Source: CAWKKW01 sp963850345 (GTDB lineage: Bacteria > Acidobacteriota > Terriglobia > Terriglobales > Acidobacteriaceae). Taken from it: a stretch of 64,000 nt of DNA. Positions 51,523-60,616 of this stretch are shown in pieces. The translations under genes and the position numbers were made by a program. The stretch lies in the NCBI GenBank assembly GCA_963850345.1, contig CAWKKW010000005.1, positions 1,178,001 to 1,242,000 of the forward strand. The letters run 5' to 3'. A model generated the notes under the pieces. It did no database searches, was not told the origin of the DNA, and worked only from the letters and a program-made list of their open reading frames with translations. The first letter of the stretch is position 1, and each line of letters begins with the position of its first letter.

Positions 51523-52680
51523 TCAACTTGCGAGTGCCTGAGCCGTGCTTCGGTCGGCGCGAAAGCGCAGCAGCGCTGCGATGCCGTCTGGCTCAGACAG
51601 CCGCGCAGTACGAAGTGCCCGGATCTCAATACCCCGGCTTTGTGGATGCCGCAACAAGGCTTCTTCTGCACGATCGAACTGCCACGTCTTGCCGCCACAG
51701 GTGTCGCAGGTATCACGCCTGCCGAGTTCGATCAGCCCGCACTGCGAACACAAGCTGGCGACCTGGCGCCGGGACTGCCCGTTGCTGGACCAGAGGATGG
51801 TTTGCACCTCTCCCTTTTCGAGCGAGTCGATGACAGAAGCCAGACCGACCGCGCCCAGGCCGTTGCGACGCGATTCCCCTTCGACGGTCTCGACCAGCTT
51901 CTCCTCTTCCTGCTGCTCCCGTTCCGCGATGAGCGGCTGCACTCGTTCCAGAATCTCTTCCCGAGTCGCAAGCCCGGGGTCCACGCGAAAGTGGCCGATC
52001 AGAATGCGTTTCAGCTCGGTGTGTAGCGTCCCTTCAACTCCGGACCACATTTCATCGCGGCAACCGATCAGCAGTGCGTCGTAGTCGCCATGCTCGTGAA
52101 AATGGAAGAGGTGGTCGGCGAAGAATTGAAAGTGCTGGCGGGCGGGCTCTTCCTTCTGCCGTTCCGCATGGTTAGAACGGCCGGTGCCGGTGGTGCGAAT
52201 CTTCTCCTTCTCCTCATCGAGCACCTGACTGTGTTCAGTAATTTCGCCGCCCTCGAGCAGCAGCAGGCGGGCGCGATTACGATCGACCAGAGCAATGCAG
52301 TAGCGGGTGGGCCGGTTCGATTGTGCGACCAGCGGCGCGAGGGAGAATGTGTTGCCCACTTCCAAGGCGAGCCCAAAGTTCCCCGGCAGATCGTACTCTT
52401 GCCACAGATTTTCGCGTTCGCACGCAAAGACAACTTTCGTCTTCCCGCTGTTTCCTTTCAGGTTGGTGGCAAGTTCGAGCAGACGATTCAGGTCCGACCG
52501 CATCGCCGGCGAGTCGCCGTGAATTTCCCCCAGGACCTCATGAATCTTTTCCTTCAGCAGGATCGGTTCTTCGCGGTGGGCCAATTCCGAAGGGGCGGGC
52601 GGCTGAAAGTAGAGAGTGATGGCATCGGGCACATCGGTTCTGAAGTCCCGAAGTTGCTGCAATTCCTGCGGTGAAATCAT
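51523..52680 (-). CDS. Bacterial eRF1-like protein (baeRF family 10)
   Basis: A 385-residue protein like the bacterial/archaeal release-factor-related baeRF family 10. The N-terminal half has LRDFRTDVPDAITLYFQPP and YCIALVDRNRARLLLLEGGE; the middle domain DALLIGCRDEMWSGVEGTLH is eRF1 domain-2/3-like; the C-terminal part has ESRRNGLGAVGLASVIDSLE and a zinc-ribbon CSQCGLIELGRRDTCDTC. No GGQ motif is visible. A role in ribosome rescue or hibernation is proposed for such proteins, unproven here. Confidence 0.85.
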   Translation of the reverse strand: MISPQELQQLRDFRTDVPDAITLYFQPPAPSELAHREEPILLKEKIHEVLGEIHGDSPAMRSDLNRLLELATNLKGNSGKTKVVFACERENLWQEYDLPGNFGLALEVGNTFSLAPLVAQSNRPTRYCIALVDRNRARLLLLEGGEITEHSQVLDEEKEKIRTTGTGRSNHAERQKEEPARQHFQFFADHLFHFHEHGDYDALLIGCRDEMWSGVEGTLHTELKRILIGHFRVDPGLATREEILERVQPLIAEREQQEEEKLVETVEGESRRNGLGAVGLASVIDSLEKGEVQTILWSSNGQSRRQVASLCSQCGLIELGRRDTCDTCGGKTWQFDRAEEALLRHPQSRGIEIRALRTARLSEPDGIAALLRFRADRSTAQALAS

Positions 52681-52740
52681 CTTGGTTGTACCATCCCAGG
52701 GTCGATTACGGGTATTTCGCGCTACTCCGTGCGGGTGACG

Positions 52741-53096
52741 CTACTCGGTGCGGTTGTGGTTGAGTCCAGCCTTCGCATCGTCGCGATCTTTGACAACTTT
52801 CTGCTGCCGGGCGGCCTCTTCGCCGGGGTTGTTGCTGATGCCGGTTCCCTGCGGAGCACGCGACGACAGCGTTCCCTCGTACGCGGCGGAGGCCGGTTCC
52901 GTCTTCAGGTGTTCGGCAGCTCGCGGATAGTTCTCCGGGGCGCGGTTGCTGCCGGTTTGCGCTCCGTCGGCATTGCGATAAAGCTCGGCGTCCGATCCGC
53001 GGCCGGAGTCTTGTGCGAGTTGATCCGGCTCAAGGTCGGTTTGGTCGGGTTTCTATTCTGCTGGCTTTCCGTATGGGGTGTGGTCTGGTGTGCCAT
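52741..53096 (-). pseudogene. Small hydrophilic stress-type protein gene with apparent frameshift
   Basis: From an ATG at 53096 (AAGGA 6 bases upstream) the frame reads MAHQTTPHTESQQNRNPT and then turns into unlikely basic sequence. A second frame, open from a TAG at 53053-53055, reads TDLEPDQLAQDSGRGSDAEL and continues as a charged hydrophilic protein ending GLNHNRTE at 52741, but has no start codon. Joined by one shift at about 53031-53052 (AAACCC/CCAAACC runs), they make one protein of about 117 residues. It may be a base error or a recent mutation. Confidence 0.55.
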
Positions 53097-53135
53097 AAAC
53101 ATCCTTCAATCTGTTTGAGTGGTCGTAAGTAGGAT

Positions 53136-53357
53136 TCAGGGTTGACGACGGCCGCCCGGATGCGACCCTTGCCTCAGGTCGCCTTCCGGCTTAGTGTGAG
53201 GCTTGGCGGTGTCGTCCTTCAGGTGCGCGGCATGCGGGCGTTCGTGGGTTGCGTGCGGAGTCTCAGTGGTCTCCTCCGATTCGCTGGCATTGGTTTCGTG
53301 CTGATTGTCGTGGCGCGAAATGAGGGGCTCGGGCTTCTTCGCCTTGGTTTGACTCAT
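53136..53357 (-). CDS. Small hydrophilic protein
   Basis: A 73-residue, highly charged protein from the ATG at 53357 (GGGAG 8 bases upstream). MSQTKAKKPEPLISRHDNQH starts a sequence rich in His, Glu, Thr and Lys with no hydrophobic core, ending in GDLRQGSHPGGRRQP. It is probably intrinsically disordered. It forms a leftward set with the frameshifted gene and baeRF/DUF2231 genes; a desiccation or general-stress role is a guess. Confidence 0.55.
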   Translation of the reverse strand: MSQTKAKKPEPLISRHDNQHETNASESEETTETPHATHERPHAAHLKDDTAKPHTKPEGDLRQGSHPGGRRQP

Positions 53358-53545
53358 AAAAACAGCTCCCGATGGATAAGTAAGCGGCCAGCTTTCTGTG
53401 CGCCGCCTAAACGATGGGATGCGGGATTCCGCAGCCAGGACGACTGTGGAATCGGCCCCGGATTCGGGTTGATTCGCGATTGTTTTGGAGGTGGCAGTCA
53501 CGTTTGCAAGCAGGTAGGCGTAGGTGCAACGACTACACTGGGGCG

Positions 53546-54643
53546 ATGAGGAAGCTGCTTTGGATCTGCGCGCTGCTCGCTGCGACCGGTTCCTCTGGCC
53601 TCGGGCAAAAAGGGCCGTGGGAGATGCAGAACAGCACGACGACGGCGAACCTGCGTGGCATTCACGCGGTCGGCGGTGGGGTGGCGTGGGCTTCGGGGGC
53701 TAACGGCACAGTCCTGCGCACGGAAGATTCGGGCTACATGTGGCAAAGCTGCGCCATGCCGCCGGGTGCGGAGAAGCTGGACCTCCGGGGGATCTGGGCC
53801 TGGGACGCGAACACGGCGATCGTGATGTCATCCGGGCCGGGCGACCAGTCCCGGCTCTACAAGACAACGGATGGGTGTTCGCACTGGAAGCTGCTGTATA
53901 CCAACCCCGATAAGGACGGGTTTTGGGACGCCATGGTCTTCCGATCGCGCACGCGCGGTTATCTGCTTGGCGATCCAGTGCAAGGGAGCTTCGCTTTTTT
54001 TACCACTGATGATGGCGGGAAAAGCTGGAAACGATCAGTTGCAGCCGGATTGGCCTCTGATCAGGACGCAAAAGGCGCATTTGCCGCGAGCAATTCGTCT
54101 CTTCTCGGCGTCATGCAAGAGCCGGTTGCCTTCGGCACGGTTGGATCGTTCTTCTACGCGCAGTCGCTCGTGGGTACCGTCAGCTTCTCGGCACAACCGG
54201 GCAGTCAAGTCAGCATGAGGGAGCAATGGACGCGGACTCAAGTGCCGCTCGCAGCAGGTGGAGATACTTCAGGCATTTTTTCCCTTGGCTGGCATGAGGG
54301 CAAGGTTAAAGGCTATGGATACAGCCTGGTTGCGGTAGGTGGCGACTACAAGAGGCCCAGTGGCTCGACCGGAACAGCGGCATGGACCGCAGACGGCGGG
54401 AAAACCTGGAACGCGGCGAGCAAGCCACCGCATGGGTATCGATCGGCCGTTGCTTTTGATTCAGAACACAATGCCTGGATAGCCGTAGGGCCAAATGGCA
54501 CGGATGTGTCGTATGATGACGGAAAAACCTGGTCTTCCCTCGATGCTGGCAACTGGAACGCCCTGAGCTTACCTTGGGTCGTAGGACCCGGTGGCCGGAT
54601 GGCGAAATTGGTATCGTTGGAACCGGCAACCCGGCTACACTGA
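53546..54643 (+). CDS. Secreted YCF48/BNR-repeat-like protein
   Basis: A 365-residue protein from the ATG at 53546, with a signal peptide (LLWICALLAATGSSGLG). It is built of beta-propeller repeats with Asp-box-like motifs: RTEDSGYMWQ, TTDGCSHWK, TTDDGGKSWK, TADGGKTWN and SYDDGKTWS. Such propellers (YCF48/Hcf136-like or sialidase-like) bind ligands or partners. No sialidase active site is seen. It is oriented with, but separate from, the secretion genes that start 40 bases downstream. Confidence 0.82.
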   Translation: MRKLLWICALLAATGSSGLGQKGPWEMQNSTTTANLRGIHAVGGGVAWASGANGTVLRTEDSGYMWQSCAMPPGAEKLDLRGIWAWDANTAIVMSSGPGDQSRLYKTTDGCSHWKLLYTNPDKDGFWDAMVFRSRTRGYLLGDPVQGSFAFFTTDDGGKSWKRSVAAGLASDQDAKGAFAASNSSLLGVMQEPVAFGTVGSFFYAQSLVGTVSFSAQPGSQVSMREQWTRTQVPLAAGGDTSGIFSLGWHEGKVKGYGYSLVAVGGDYKRPSGSTGTAAWTADGGKTWNAASKPPHGYRSAVAFDSEHNAWIAVGPNGTDVSYDDGKTWSSLDAGNWNALSLPWVVGPGGRMAKLVSLEPATRLH

Positions 54644-54682
54644 GGCGCGCAAAGCCGGGAACTTGAGGCATTTGAGGTAGGA

Positions 54683-55879
54683 ATGGCGGAGTTTGTCATA
54701 AAACTGGCCGATGAACGCGGCCATGTACAGGAGCAGGTGCAGCAGGCTGCCTCGGCCGAGGAGTTGCGCGCGCGCTTTGCCCAGGCAGGCTACTACGTCT
54801 ATTCGGTCAAGTCGCACGGCTTTACCAGTAAGCGGAAGCGCGCCAGGCTGGACACGTTCATCATTTTCAACCAGCAGTTTCTTACCTTGATTCGCGCCGG
54901 TCTGCCGATCCTGGGCTCGCTGGAAATGCTGGCCAAGAGCCAGAAGAATCCCGCATTTGCCACCCAGTTGCACGACGTTGCGGCTCGGGTGCGGACGGGC
55001 GAATCCATCTCGACCGCCTTTGAGGCGCAGGGCGGATTTCCGGTCATCTACACCACTACGCTGCTGGCCGGCGAACGATCGGGCAACCTGGAAGAGGTTC
55101 TCGGCCGGTATCTTCAGTTCCAGCGCGTGTCGCTGACCTTTCGTAAGAAGCTGCAGGCTTCGCTGATCTATCCGGCGCTGCTGATGAGCCTGGTCTTTCT
55201 GCTGTTCATCTTCCTGATCACGTTTGTGGTGCCGCAGTTTGCCAAGTTGTACGACTCGGTGGGTACCAAGCTGCCTTCGATCACGCTGGCGCTGCTGGCC
55301 TTGGGTACCGGCGCACAGCATTACGCGCTGTATGTCGCGCCGTTTCTGGGATTGCTGGCGTGGGGCGTCTATCGCTGGAGCAGGACCGAGGGCGGTGCGG
55401 CGCGGCTCGACGCTATCCGCATCCGGATGCCTATCTTCGGCAACATCTGGCTTAAGTACCAGGTGGCGCTGTTTGCCCGCACGCTTTCGACGCTGCTGCA
55501 AGGCGGGCTGCCGCTGGTGCCGTCGCTTGAGACCGCGGCACGGTCCATTTCGAGCAAAAGCATATCGAAGGCCGTCGTATCTTCTGTCGGGCGCGTGAGA
55601 GAGGGCTTAGGCCTGGCGCTCAGCCTGCGGCAGACCAAGATCTTCCCCAACCTCTCGACGGAAATGATCGAGGTGGGCGAGTCGACCGGCGCATTGCCGC
55701 AGATGCTGAATTCGGTAGCTGAGTTTTTTGAAGAAGACGTACAGACCGCGCTCACGGCTTCGCTGGCATTGATCGAGCCTGCCATTTTGATCGTGATGGG
55801 CGGCGTGGTGGTCGTCATCCTGATCGCGCTCTACCTGCCCATCTTCTCACTGGGACAGGCAAGCACGATGCAACGGTAA
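54683..55879 (+). CDS. Type II secretion/type IV pilus platform protein (GspF/PilC)
   Basis: A 398-residue inner-membrane protein with two T2SSF domains. Domain 1 has FIIFNQQFLTLIRAGLPILGSLEML (about 56-90); domain 2 has ALFARTLSTLLQGGLPLVPSLETAA and MIEVGESTGALPQML. Three helices are visible (LLMSLVFLLFIFLITFVVP, ALYVAPFLGLLAWGVY and the C-terminal PAILIVMGGVVVVILIALYL). GAGG precedes the ATG. It acts with the ATPase encoded downstream. It is first of the type IV pilus-like run. Confidence 0.92.
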   Translation: MAEFVIKLADERGHVQEQVQQAASAEELRARFAQAGYYVYSVKSHGFTSKRKRARLDTFIIFNQQFLTLIRAGLPILGSLEMLAKSQKNPAFATQLHDVAARVRTGESISTAFEAQGGFPVIYTTTLLAGERSGNLEEVLGRYLQFQRVSLTFRKKLQASLIYPALLMSLVFLLFIFLITFVVPQFAKLYDSVGTKLPSITLALLALGTGAQHYALYVAPFLGLLAWGVYRWSRTEGGAARLDAIRIRMPIFGNIWLKYQVALFARTLSTLLQGGLPLVPSLETAARSISSKSISKAVVSSVGRVREGLGLALSLRQTKIFPNLSTEMIEVGESTGALPQMLNSVAEFFEEDVQTALTASLALIEPAILIVMGGVVVVILIALYLPIFSLGQASTMQR

Positions 55880-56015
55880 TCGCACGCATGTTTCACGGGC
55901 TTTTCTGCTGAGGCGAAGAGAGTAAGGTTACAGCCGCGCTGCGTCGGTGGAAGAATGTAGTGCCGGCGAACGACCCCTGGAGCCGCCGCAAACGACGGTT
56001 GGACAGGTGCGCAAG

Positions 56016-56044
56016 CGTGACCAATGGATGGCAAACTGGTCACG
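56016..56044. promoter_or_regulatory. Perfect inverted repeat upstream of pilB-like gene
   Basis: CGTGACCA (56016-56023) and TGGTCACG (56037-56044) form a perfect 8-bp inverted repeat with a 13-base spacer, ending 56 bases before the ATG. A further half-site-like TTGACCA follows. It is a candidate operator in the 221-base gap before the ATPase gene. Confidence 0.5.
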
Positions 56045-56100
56045 GTTGACCACTCTCGCCACTTCGCAGGCATAACAGAAATGCTCTAATAAGGACTCCC

Positions 56101-57726
56101 ATGGCTGAAGTACCGATTCTTATCCCGACCGAGCAAGACGAGATCGCCCACGCGCAGGCGCTTGCCCGCCGCTATCGCTGCGAATACATCGACTTAAAGC
56201 ACTTTCGGATTCAGACGGAGGTGGTGCGGAGCGTTCCCGTAGACATCATGTTCCGTTACAACTTCCTGCCGCTGGAGCAGCAGGAGGACAGGCTGGTGAT
56301 CGCGGTCGCCGACCCGAGCCGCCTGATGATGCTGGACGAGATCTCCGGCCTGCTGGGGCAGCGGATCATCACCCGAGTCGCAACGCTTTCGCAGATCACC
56401 GACTTGCTCAAAAAGACGGAGCAGTCGCAGCGGGTGCTCGACGAAGCGACCGAAGGGTTGACCTTCGACGTCATTCCGTCCGATGACAATCCGGACGAGA
56501 ACATCTCGATCGAGAAGCTCACTTCGGATGAAGACATCAGCCCGATTATCCGGCTGGTGGACACGACCATCTTTACCGCTCTGGAGCGGCGAGCCTCCGA
56601 TATTCACATCGAGACCTACGACGACAGCCTGCATGTGAAGTACCGCATTGACGGCGTGTTGCAGCCGGCCATGGCGCCGATTGCCCGCGAGCATCACTCA
56701 ACCATCCTGTCGCGTATCAAGGTCATGAGCGAACTGGATATTGCCGAGCGCCGCGTTCCGCAGGACGGACGCTTCCGGGTTCGCTATAAGACGCGCCTGA
56801 TCGATTTCCGTGTCTCCATCATGCCGACTGTGCATGGTGAAAACGCCGTGTTGCGCGTACTCGACAAAGAGTCGATGAGCGAGAAGTTTCGCAAGCTCAC
56901 GCTGGACGTGGTGGGATTTGCCGACGAGGATTTGAAACGTTTCCGGCGCTACATTCGCGAGCCGTACGGGATGGTGCTGGTAACGGGACCGACCGGTTCG
57001 GGTAAGACGACCACGCTCTACGCTGCGCTGAACGAGATTAAGAGCGACGAAGACAAGATCATCACCATTGAAGACCCCGTCGAATATCAGATTCGCGGCA
57101 TTACGCAGATCCCGGTCAACGAGAAGAAGGGCCTGACTTTCGCGCGCGGACTGCGCTCGATTCTGCGTCATGACCCGGACAAGATCCTGGTGGGCGAGAT
57201 CCGCGACAGCGAGACGGCGCAGATCGCGATTCAATCCGCGCTTACAGGCCACCTGGTGTTCACCACCGTACACGCCAACAACGTGGTTGACGTGTTGGGC
57301 CGCTTCCTGAACATGGGTGTGGAAGCCTACAACTTCGTCTCCGCGCTGAACTGCATCCTGGCGCAGCGGCTGGTCAGGACCATCTGCGAACACTGCGTGC
57401 GGGCGGTCAAGTACGATGAAGAGATGCTCATCACCAGTGGATTGGACCTGAAGGAATGGGGCGATTTCCCGTTCCGCGAAGGAGTGGGCTGCATCGAGTG
57501 CAGCGGCACTGGCTACCGCGGCCGAACCGCGATTCACGAGTTGCTCGACCTCACCGATCCGATCCGCGAGATGATTCTGGAGAAGAAGCCGAGCTCCGAG
57601 ATTCGCAAGCTGGCGCAACAGGAAGGCATGCAATTCCTGCGCGAATCGGCGCTCGACCGTGTGCGTCGCGGGCATACTACCTTGCGCGAAATCAACAAAG
57701 TCACCTTCATCGAGGCGTCTCGCTAG
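56101..57726 (+). CDS. Type II secretion/type IV pilus assembly ATPase (GspE/PilB)
   Basis: A 541-residue ATPase. An N-terminal MshEN-like domain (PTEQDEIAHAQALARRYRCEYIDL) is followed by the GspE core: Walker A VTGPTGSGKTTTLYAAL, Asp box IEDPVEYQIRGITQI, Walker B ILVGEIRDSETAQIA, His box TGHLVFTTVHANN, and a zinc tetracysteine CEHC ... CIEC typical of extension-type PilB/GspE. AGGA precedes the ATG. It drives assembly of the pseudopilus or pilus with the GspF/PilC protein. Confidence 0.93.
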   Translation: MAEVPILIPTEQDEIAHAQALARRYRCEYIDLKHFRIQTEVVRSVPVDIMFRYNFLPLEQQEDRLVIAVADPSRLMMLDEISGLLGQRIITRVATLSQITDLLKKTEQSQRVLDEATEGLTFDVIPSDDNPDENISIEKLTSDEDISPIIRLVDTTIFTALERRASDIHIETYDDSLHVKYRIDGVLQPAMAPIAREHHSTILSRIKVMSELDIAERRVPQDGRFRVRYKTRLIDFRVSIMPTVHGENAVLRVLDKESMSEKFRKLTLDVVGFADEDLKRFRRYIREPYGMVLVTGPTGSGKTTTLYAALNEIKSDEDKIITIEDPVEYQIRGITQIPVNEKKGLTFARGLRSILRHDPDKILVGEIRDSETAQIAIQSALTGHLVFTTVHANNVVDVLGRFLNMGVEAYNFVSALNCILAQRLVRTICEHCVRAVKYDEEMLITSGLDLKEWGDFPFREGVGCIECSGTGYRGRTAIHELLDLTDPIREMILEKKPSSEIRKLAQQEGMQFLRESALDRVRRGHTTLREINKVTFIEASR

Positions 57727-58634
57727 TGGCCAACCGATTTCAACTGTTCCCATCGAATGCGCATACCGCGCTGCGTCCGCGGCTGGCTTGCGAGATCACG
57801 CCGGAAGGGGTCGTCGCCGCGCGCCAGGGCGAGGCAGACGTTGCGCTGACTTCGTTTGCGCCGCTGCCGGTGGGCGCCCTGGCACCCGGACTGGTGACGC
57901 CGAACCTGATTCAGCGCGAGCGGGTCATCGCCGCCATCAAGCAGGCTCTCGACGAAGTGGCCGAACGCGGCCGCCAGTTGACGCTGGTGATTCCCGATAG
58001 CTCAGTGCGGGTACTGCTGCTGGATTTTGATTCGCTGCCCACCAAGCCGGCGGAGGCGCTGCCCATTGTTCGCTTCCGGCTGCGCAAGCTGGTGTCGTTT
58101 GAAGTGGACGATGCCGCGATCAGCTACCAGATCATGGAACAGACCAGCAGCATCGTGCGGACCATCATCGCGGTGACGCCGCGCGCGGTTCTCACCGAGT
58201 ATGAGGAAGCTATCCGCGAAGCGGGCTACGAGCCGGGAGCGGTTCTGCCCAGCACGCTGTCTGCACTGGCAGCGTTGCCGGATTCGCAGAATTCGCTGGT
58301 CATCAACTGCAACGGCGTCTCGGTGACCAGCGCGATCACCCGCCAATCGGAGCTGATGCTGCACCGGACGCTGGATTTACCGGCGTTGCAGAGTGTATTC
58401 GTTCCCGAATTGCAGCAGGTTGTGTCGGTAGCAATGGCATACTTTGAAGACACGATCTCCACAACACCTGATTCCCTGCTGTACGTCGGTCCCGGTGGGG
58501 CTGCGGAACTGGAACGTATGCTGAACGACGAAACCATTCGTGTGCGTGACTTGGTGTCGACGCCGGCCACCGGTTCCAGTAACGCGATGCCCAAGGGATT
58601 GCTCGCCGGAGTTGTCGGCGCGCTCGCAAACTGA
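57726..58634 (+). CDS. PilM-like actin-fold protein
   Basis: A 302-residue protein starting at a GTG that overlaps the stop of the ATPase gene by one base. It is PilM/GspL-like: LACEITPEGVVAARQGEADV at the N-terminus, RQLTLVIPDSSVRVLLLDFD, then LRKLVSFEVDDAAISYQIM and SLLYVGPGGAAELERML. PilM is the cytoplasmic member of the PilMNO subcomplex and is overlapped by pilN here. The end seems shorter than in classical PilM. Confidence 0.82.
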   Translation: MANRFQLFPSNAHTALRPRLACEITPEGVVAARQGEADVALTSFAPLPVGALAPGLVTPNLIQRERVIAAIKQALDEVAERGRQLTLVIPDSSVRVLLLDFDSLPTKPAEALPIVRFRLRKLVSFEVDDAAISYQIMEQTSSIVRTIIAVTPRAVLTEYEEAIREAGYEPGAVLPSTLSALAALPDSQNSLVINCNGVSVTSAITRQSELMLHRTLDLPALQSVFVPELQQVVSVAMAYFEDTISTTPDSLLYVGPGGAAELERMLNDETIRVRDLVSTPATGSSNAMPKGLLAGVVGALAN

Positions 58635-59398
58635 TGCGGATCACACTTAATCTCGCCTCCCGGCCATTTGTCGAACTTCGGCCCCTCTACGCTCGTCTGC
58701 GGGTGTGGATGGTGCTGCTCGCGGTGCTGGCCGTGCCGCTCTGGTTCCTCATGCGGAGCGAACAGCGCAAGGCAGCCGAGGCTAATGCGCAGATTCAGCA
58801 ACTGCAGGCAAATATCCAGAACCTGCGTCGGCAGCACTCCGGGTTTGAGGCGCTGATGCGCCAGCCGCAGAATGCTGCGGTCCTGTCGCAATCGGAATAC
58901 CTGAACCACTTGTTTGAACGGAAGGCCTTCTCCTGGACCGCAATCATGATGGACCTGGAGAACGTGTTGCCCACGGGCGTTCAGGTAATGAACATCGATC
59001 CGACGACCGCTCCCGATGGGCGGGTGACGATTCGACTCCGGGTGGCCGGACCGCGCGATCACGCAGTTGACCTGGTGCGGAACCTGGAGCATTCGCGGCA
59101 CTTTGTTGGGCCGCGGCTCGCGGATGAATCGGCGGAAACGAACGCTGGGGGTGGACAGGAAGGCGTGCCCCAACCAGTCAGTGCATCCAGCAATGTGAAT
59201 TTTGACATCCTGGCGGAGTACAGTCCGCTGTTGCCGGAAATGACGACCACCACGGAGAGCAGGACGGCGCTTCCGTCAGTCAAGACTGGCGTTCCTCCGA
59301 CGGGGACAGCGCCCAAGCGGCATCGCTCCACCGGCAAGACGACCCATCCGGCAGGCAACAGCGCGCGGCCCCGGCAGACAACAGGAGTTGCCCGATGA
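58634..59398 (+). CDS. PilN-like inner-membrane protein
   Basis: A 254-residue bitopic protein: RITLNLASRPFVELRPLYARL is the PilN-type start, then one helix VWMVLLAVLAVPLWFLM and a coiled-coil-like stretch, with a ferredoxin-like periplasmic domain (VLPTGVQVMNIDPTTAPDG). The last 90 residues are Thr/Pro-rich and basic, longer than usual. Start and stop overlap the neighbours by 1 and 4 bases, so it is translated with PilM and PilO. Confidence 0.85.
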   Translation: MRITLNLASRPFVELRPLYARLRVWMVLLAVLAVPLWFLMRSEQRKAAEANAQIQQLQANIQNLRRQHSGFEALMRQPQNAAVLSQSEYLNHLFERKAFSWTAIMMDLENVLPTGVQVMNIDPTTAPDGRVTIRLRVAGPRDHAVDLVRNLEHSRHFVGPRLADESAETNAGGGQEGVPQPVSASSNVNFDILAEYSPLLPEMTTTTESRTALPSVKTGVPPTGTAPKRHRSTGKTTHPAGNSARPRQTTGVAR

Positions 59399-60003
59399 AC
59401 CGGCGCCGTACCGACCTTCTTTCGCTACTCAACCTGCACATTGCCGGCGTCGTGCTGCTGGCGGCGGTCAATCTGTTTTTCGCCGTGAGAACGATCGTTG
59501 CCTGGAGGGACGCGAGCTCAGACCGCCAGGCACAGATCGAGCAGGATCAATTCACCTTGAAGCAACTTCGCGACCAGGCAGCCCATTTGAACGGTTTGCC
59601 GGAAAAAGTGGACCAGGCACGCAACGACGCTTCCGGTTTCTACAAGCAGCGGATTGCTCCGGATTACTCCTCGATCGTGTCAGGCCTCGGAGACGTCGCC
59701 GTGCACAGTGGCGTACGGCTGACGCGAGCCAGCTATAGCCAGGCGCCGGCGATTCCCGGGCTGGCCGAGATCCGGATCGACGCGAACATGAGCGGCGAAT
59801 ACACCGGGGTCATGCACTTCATCAACGGCCTGGAGCGGGATAAGACCTTCTTCCTGATCGACGGATTGACTCTGACCGGGCAGCAGGGTGGTCTGGCCAA
59901 CCTGCGCCTTCGGCTGACCACCTTCCTGCGATCGGATGCCGCCGCACAGCCGAAGCCGGCCTCGGTGGCAGAGTTGCAGCCCGCCGCGACGGAGGCCCAC
60001 TGA
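59395..60003 (+). CDS. PilO-like inner-membrane protein
   Basis: A 202-residue bitopic protein: helix IAGVVLLAAVNLFFAVRTI near the N-terminus, a coiled coil (about 40-90), then a periplasmic ferredoxin-like domain with LAEIRIDANMSGEYTGVMHF and RDKTFFLIDGLTLTG, which fits PilO/GspM. It overlaps pilN by 4 bases and the next gene by 1. It forms the PilNO heterodimer of the alignment complex. Confidence 0.85.
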   Translation: MNRRRTDLLSLLNLHIAGVVLLAAVNLFFAVRTIVAWRDASSDRQAQIEQDQFTLKQLRDQAAHLNGLPEKVDQARNDASGFYKQRIAPDYSSIVSGLGDVAVHSGVRLTRASYSQAPAIPGLAEIRIDANMSGEYTGVMHFINGLERDKTFFLIDGLTLTGQQGGLANLRLRLTTFLRSDAAAQPKPASVAELQPAATEAH

Positions 60004-60602
60004 TGGCACTCAAGCTTGGAACTGAGAATCGCAAGCAGATGATGATTGCCGCTGGGCTGGGAGTGGTGCTGATCGGCGCCTTCATCTACTTCCTCATGAA
60101 TACCTTTTCAGGCCCGTCGGCGACACCTGCGTCCCCTGTGGGCCAGGCGGTGACCCCGCAGCCTGGAGCTGCTCCAGGATCGGGTGTGGCAGTCAAAGTT
60201 GCGCACGTCACCAACCTCGATCCGACGCTGCACTTTGAGCTGATGCGGCAGACCGAAAACCTGCTCTATACCGGCAAGGGCCGCAACATCTTCTCTCCGG
60301 CGTCAGTACAGATGGCCGCCATGCAGGTGGTCGCGCCACCTCGGCCAGTGGAGCCAGTCGCTCCTCCGGCGCCGCAGGGACCACCCCCCCCACCCCCGGT
60401 CGACCTGAAGTTCTACGGCTTCACCTCGCAAGCGGCAGGGAAGAAACAGGTCTTCCTGCTGCATGGGGATGACGTGTTTATCGCGTCAGAGGGCGACGTG
60501 GTCGATCACCGCTACAAGGTGGTGAAAATTGCACCATTCTCTGTGCAGGTGACAGATATTCCCTACAACAACACCCAGACCTTGAACATGGTTCAGAACT
60601 AA
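60003..60602 (+). CDS. PilP/GspC-like periplasmic linker protein
   Basis: A 199-residue protein with an N-terminal helix (MMIAAGLGVVLIGAFIYFLM), a Pro/Gly-rich linker, a proline run (APQGPPPPPPVDLKFYG) and an HR-like C-terminal beta domain (LKFYGFTSQAAGKKQVFLLH ... VQVTDIPYNNTQTL). By position it is the PilP equivalent linking PilNO to a secretin; the fold also resembles GspC's homology region. No secretin gene follows. Confidence 0.7.
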   Translation: MALKLGTENRKQMMIAAGLGVVLIGAFIYFLMNTFSGPSATPASPVGQAVTPQPGAAPGSGVAVKVAHVTNLDPTLHFELMRQTENLLYTGKGRNIFSPASVQMAAMQVVAPPRPVEPVAPPAPQGPPPPPPVDLKFYGFTSQAAGKKQVFLLHGDDVFIASEGDVVDHRYKVVKIAPFSVQVTDIPYNNTQTLNMVQN

Positions 60603-60616
60603 GGCGTCTAACGGGT

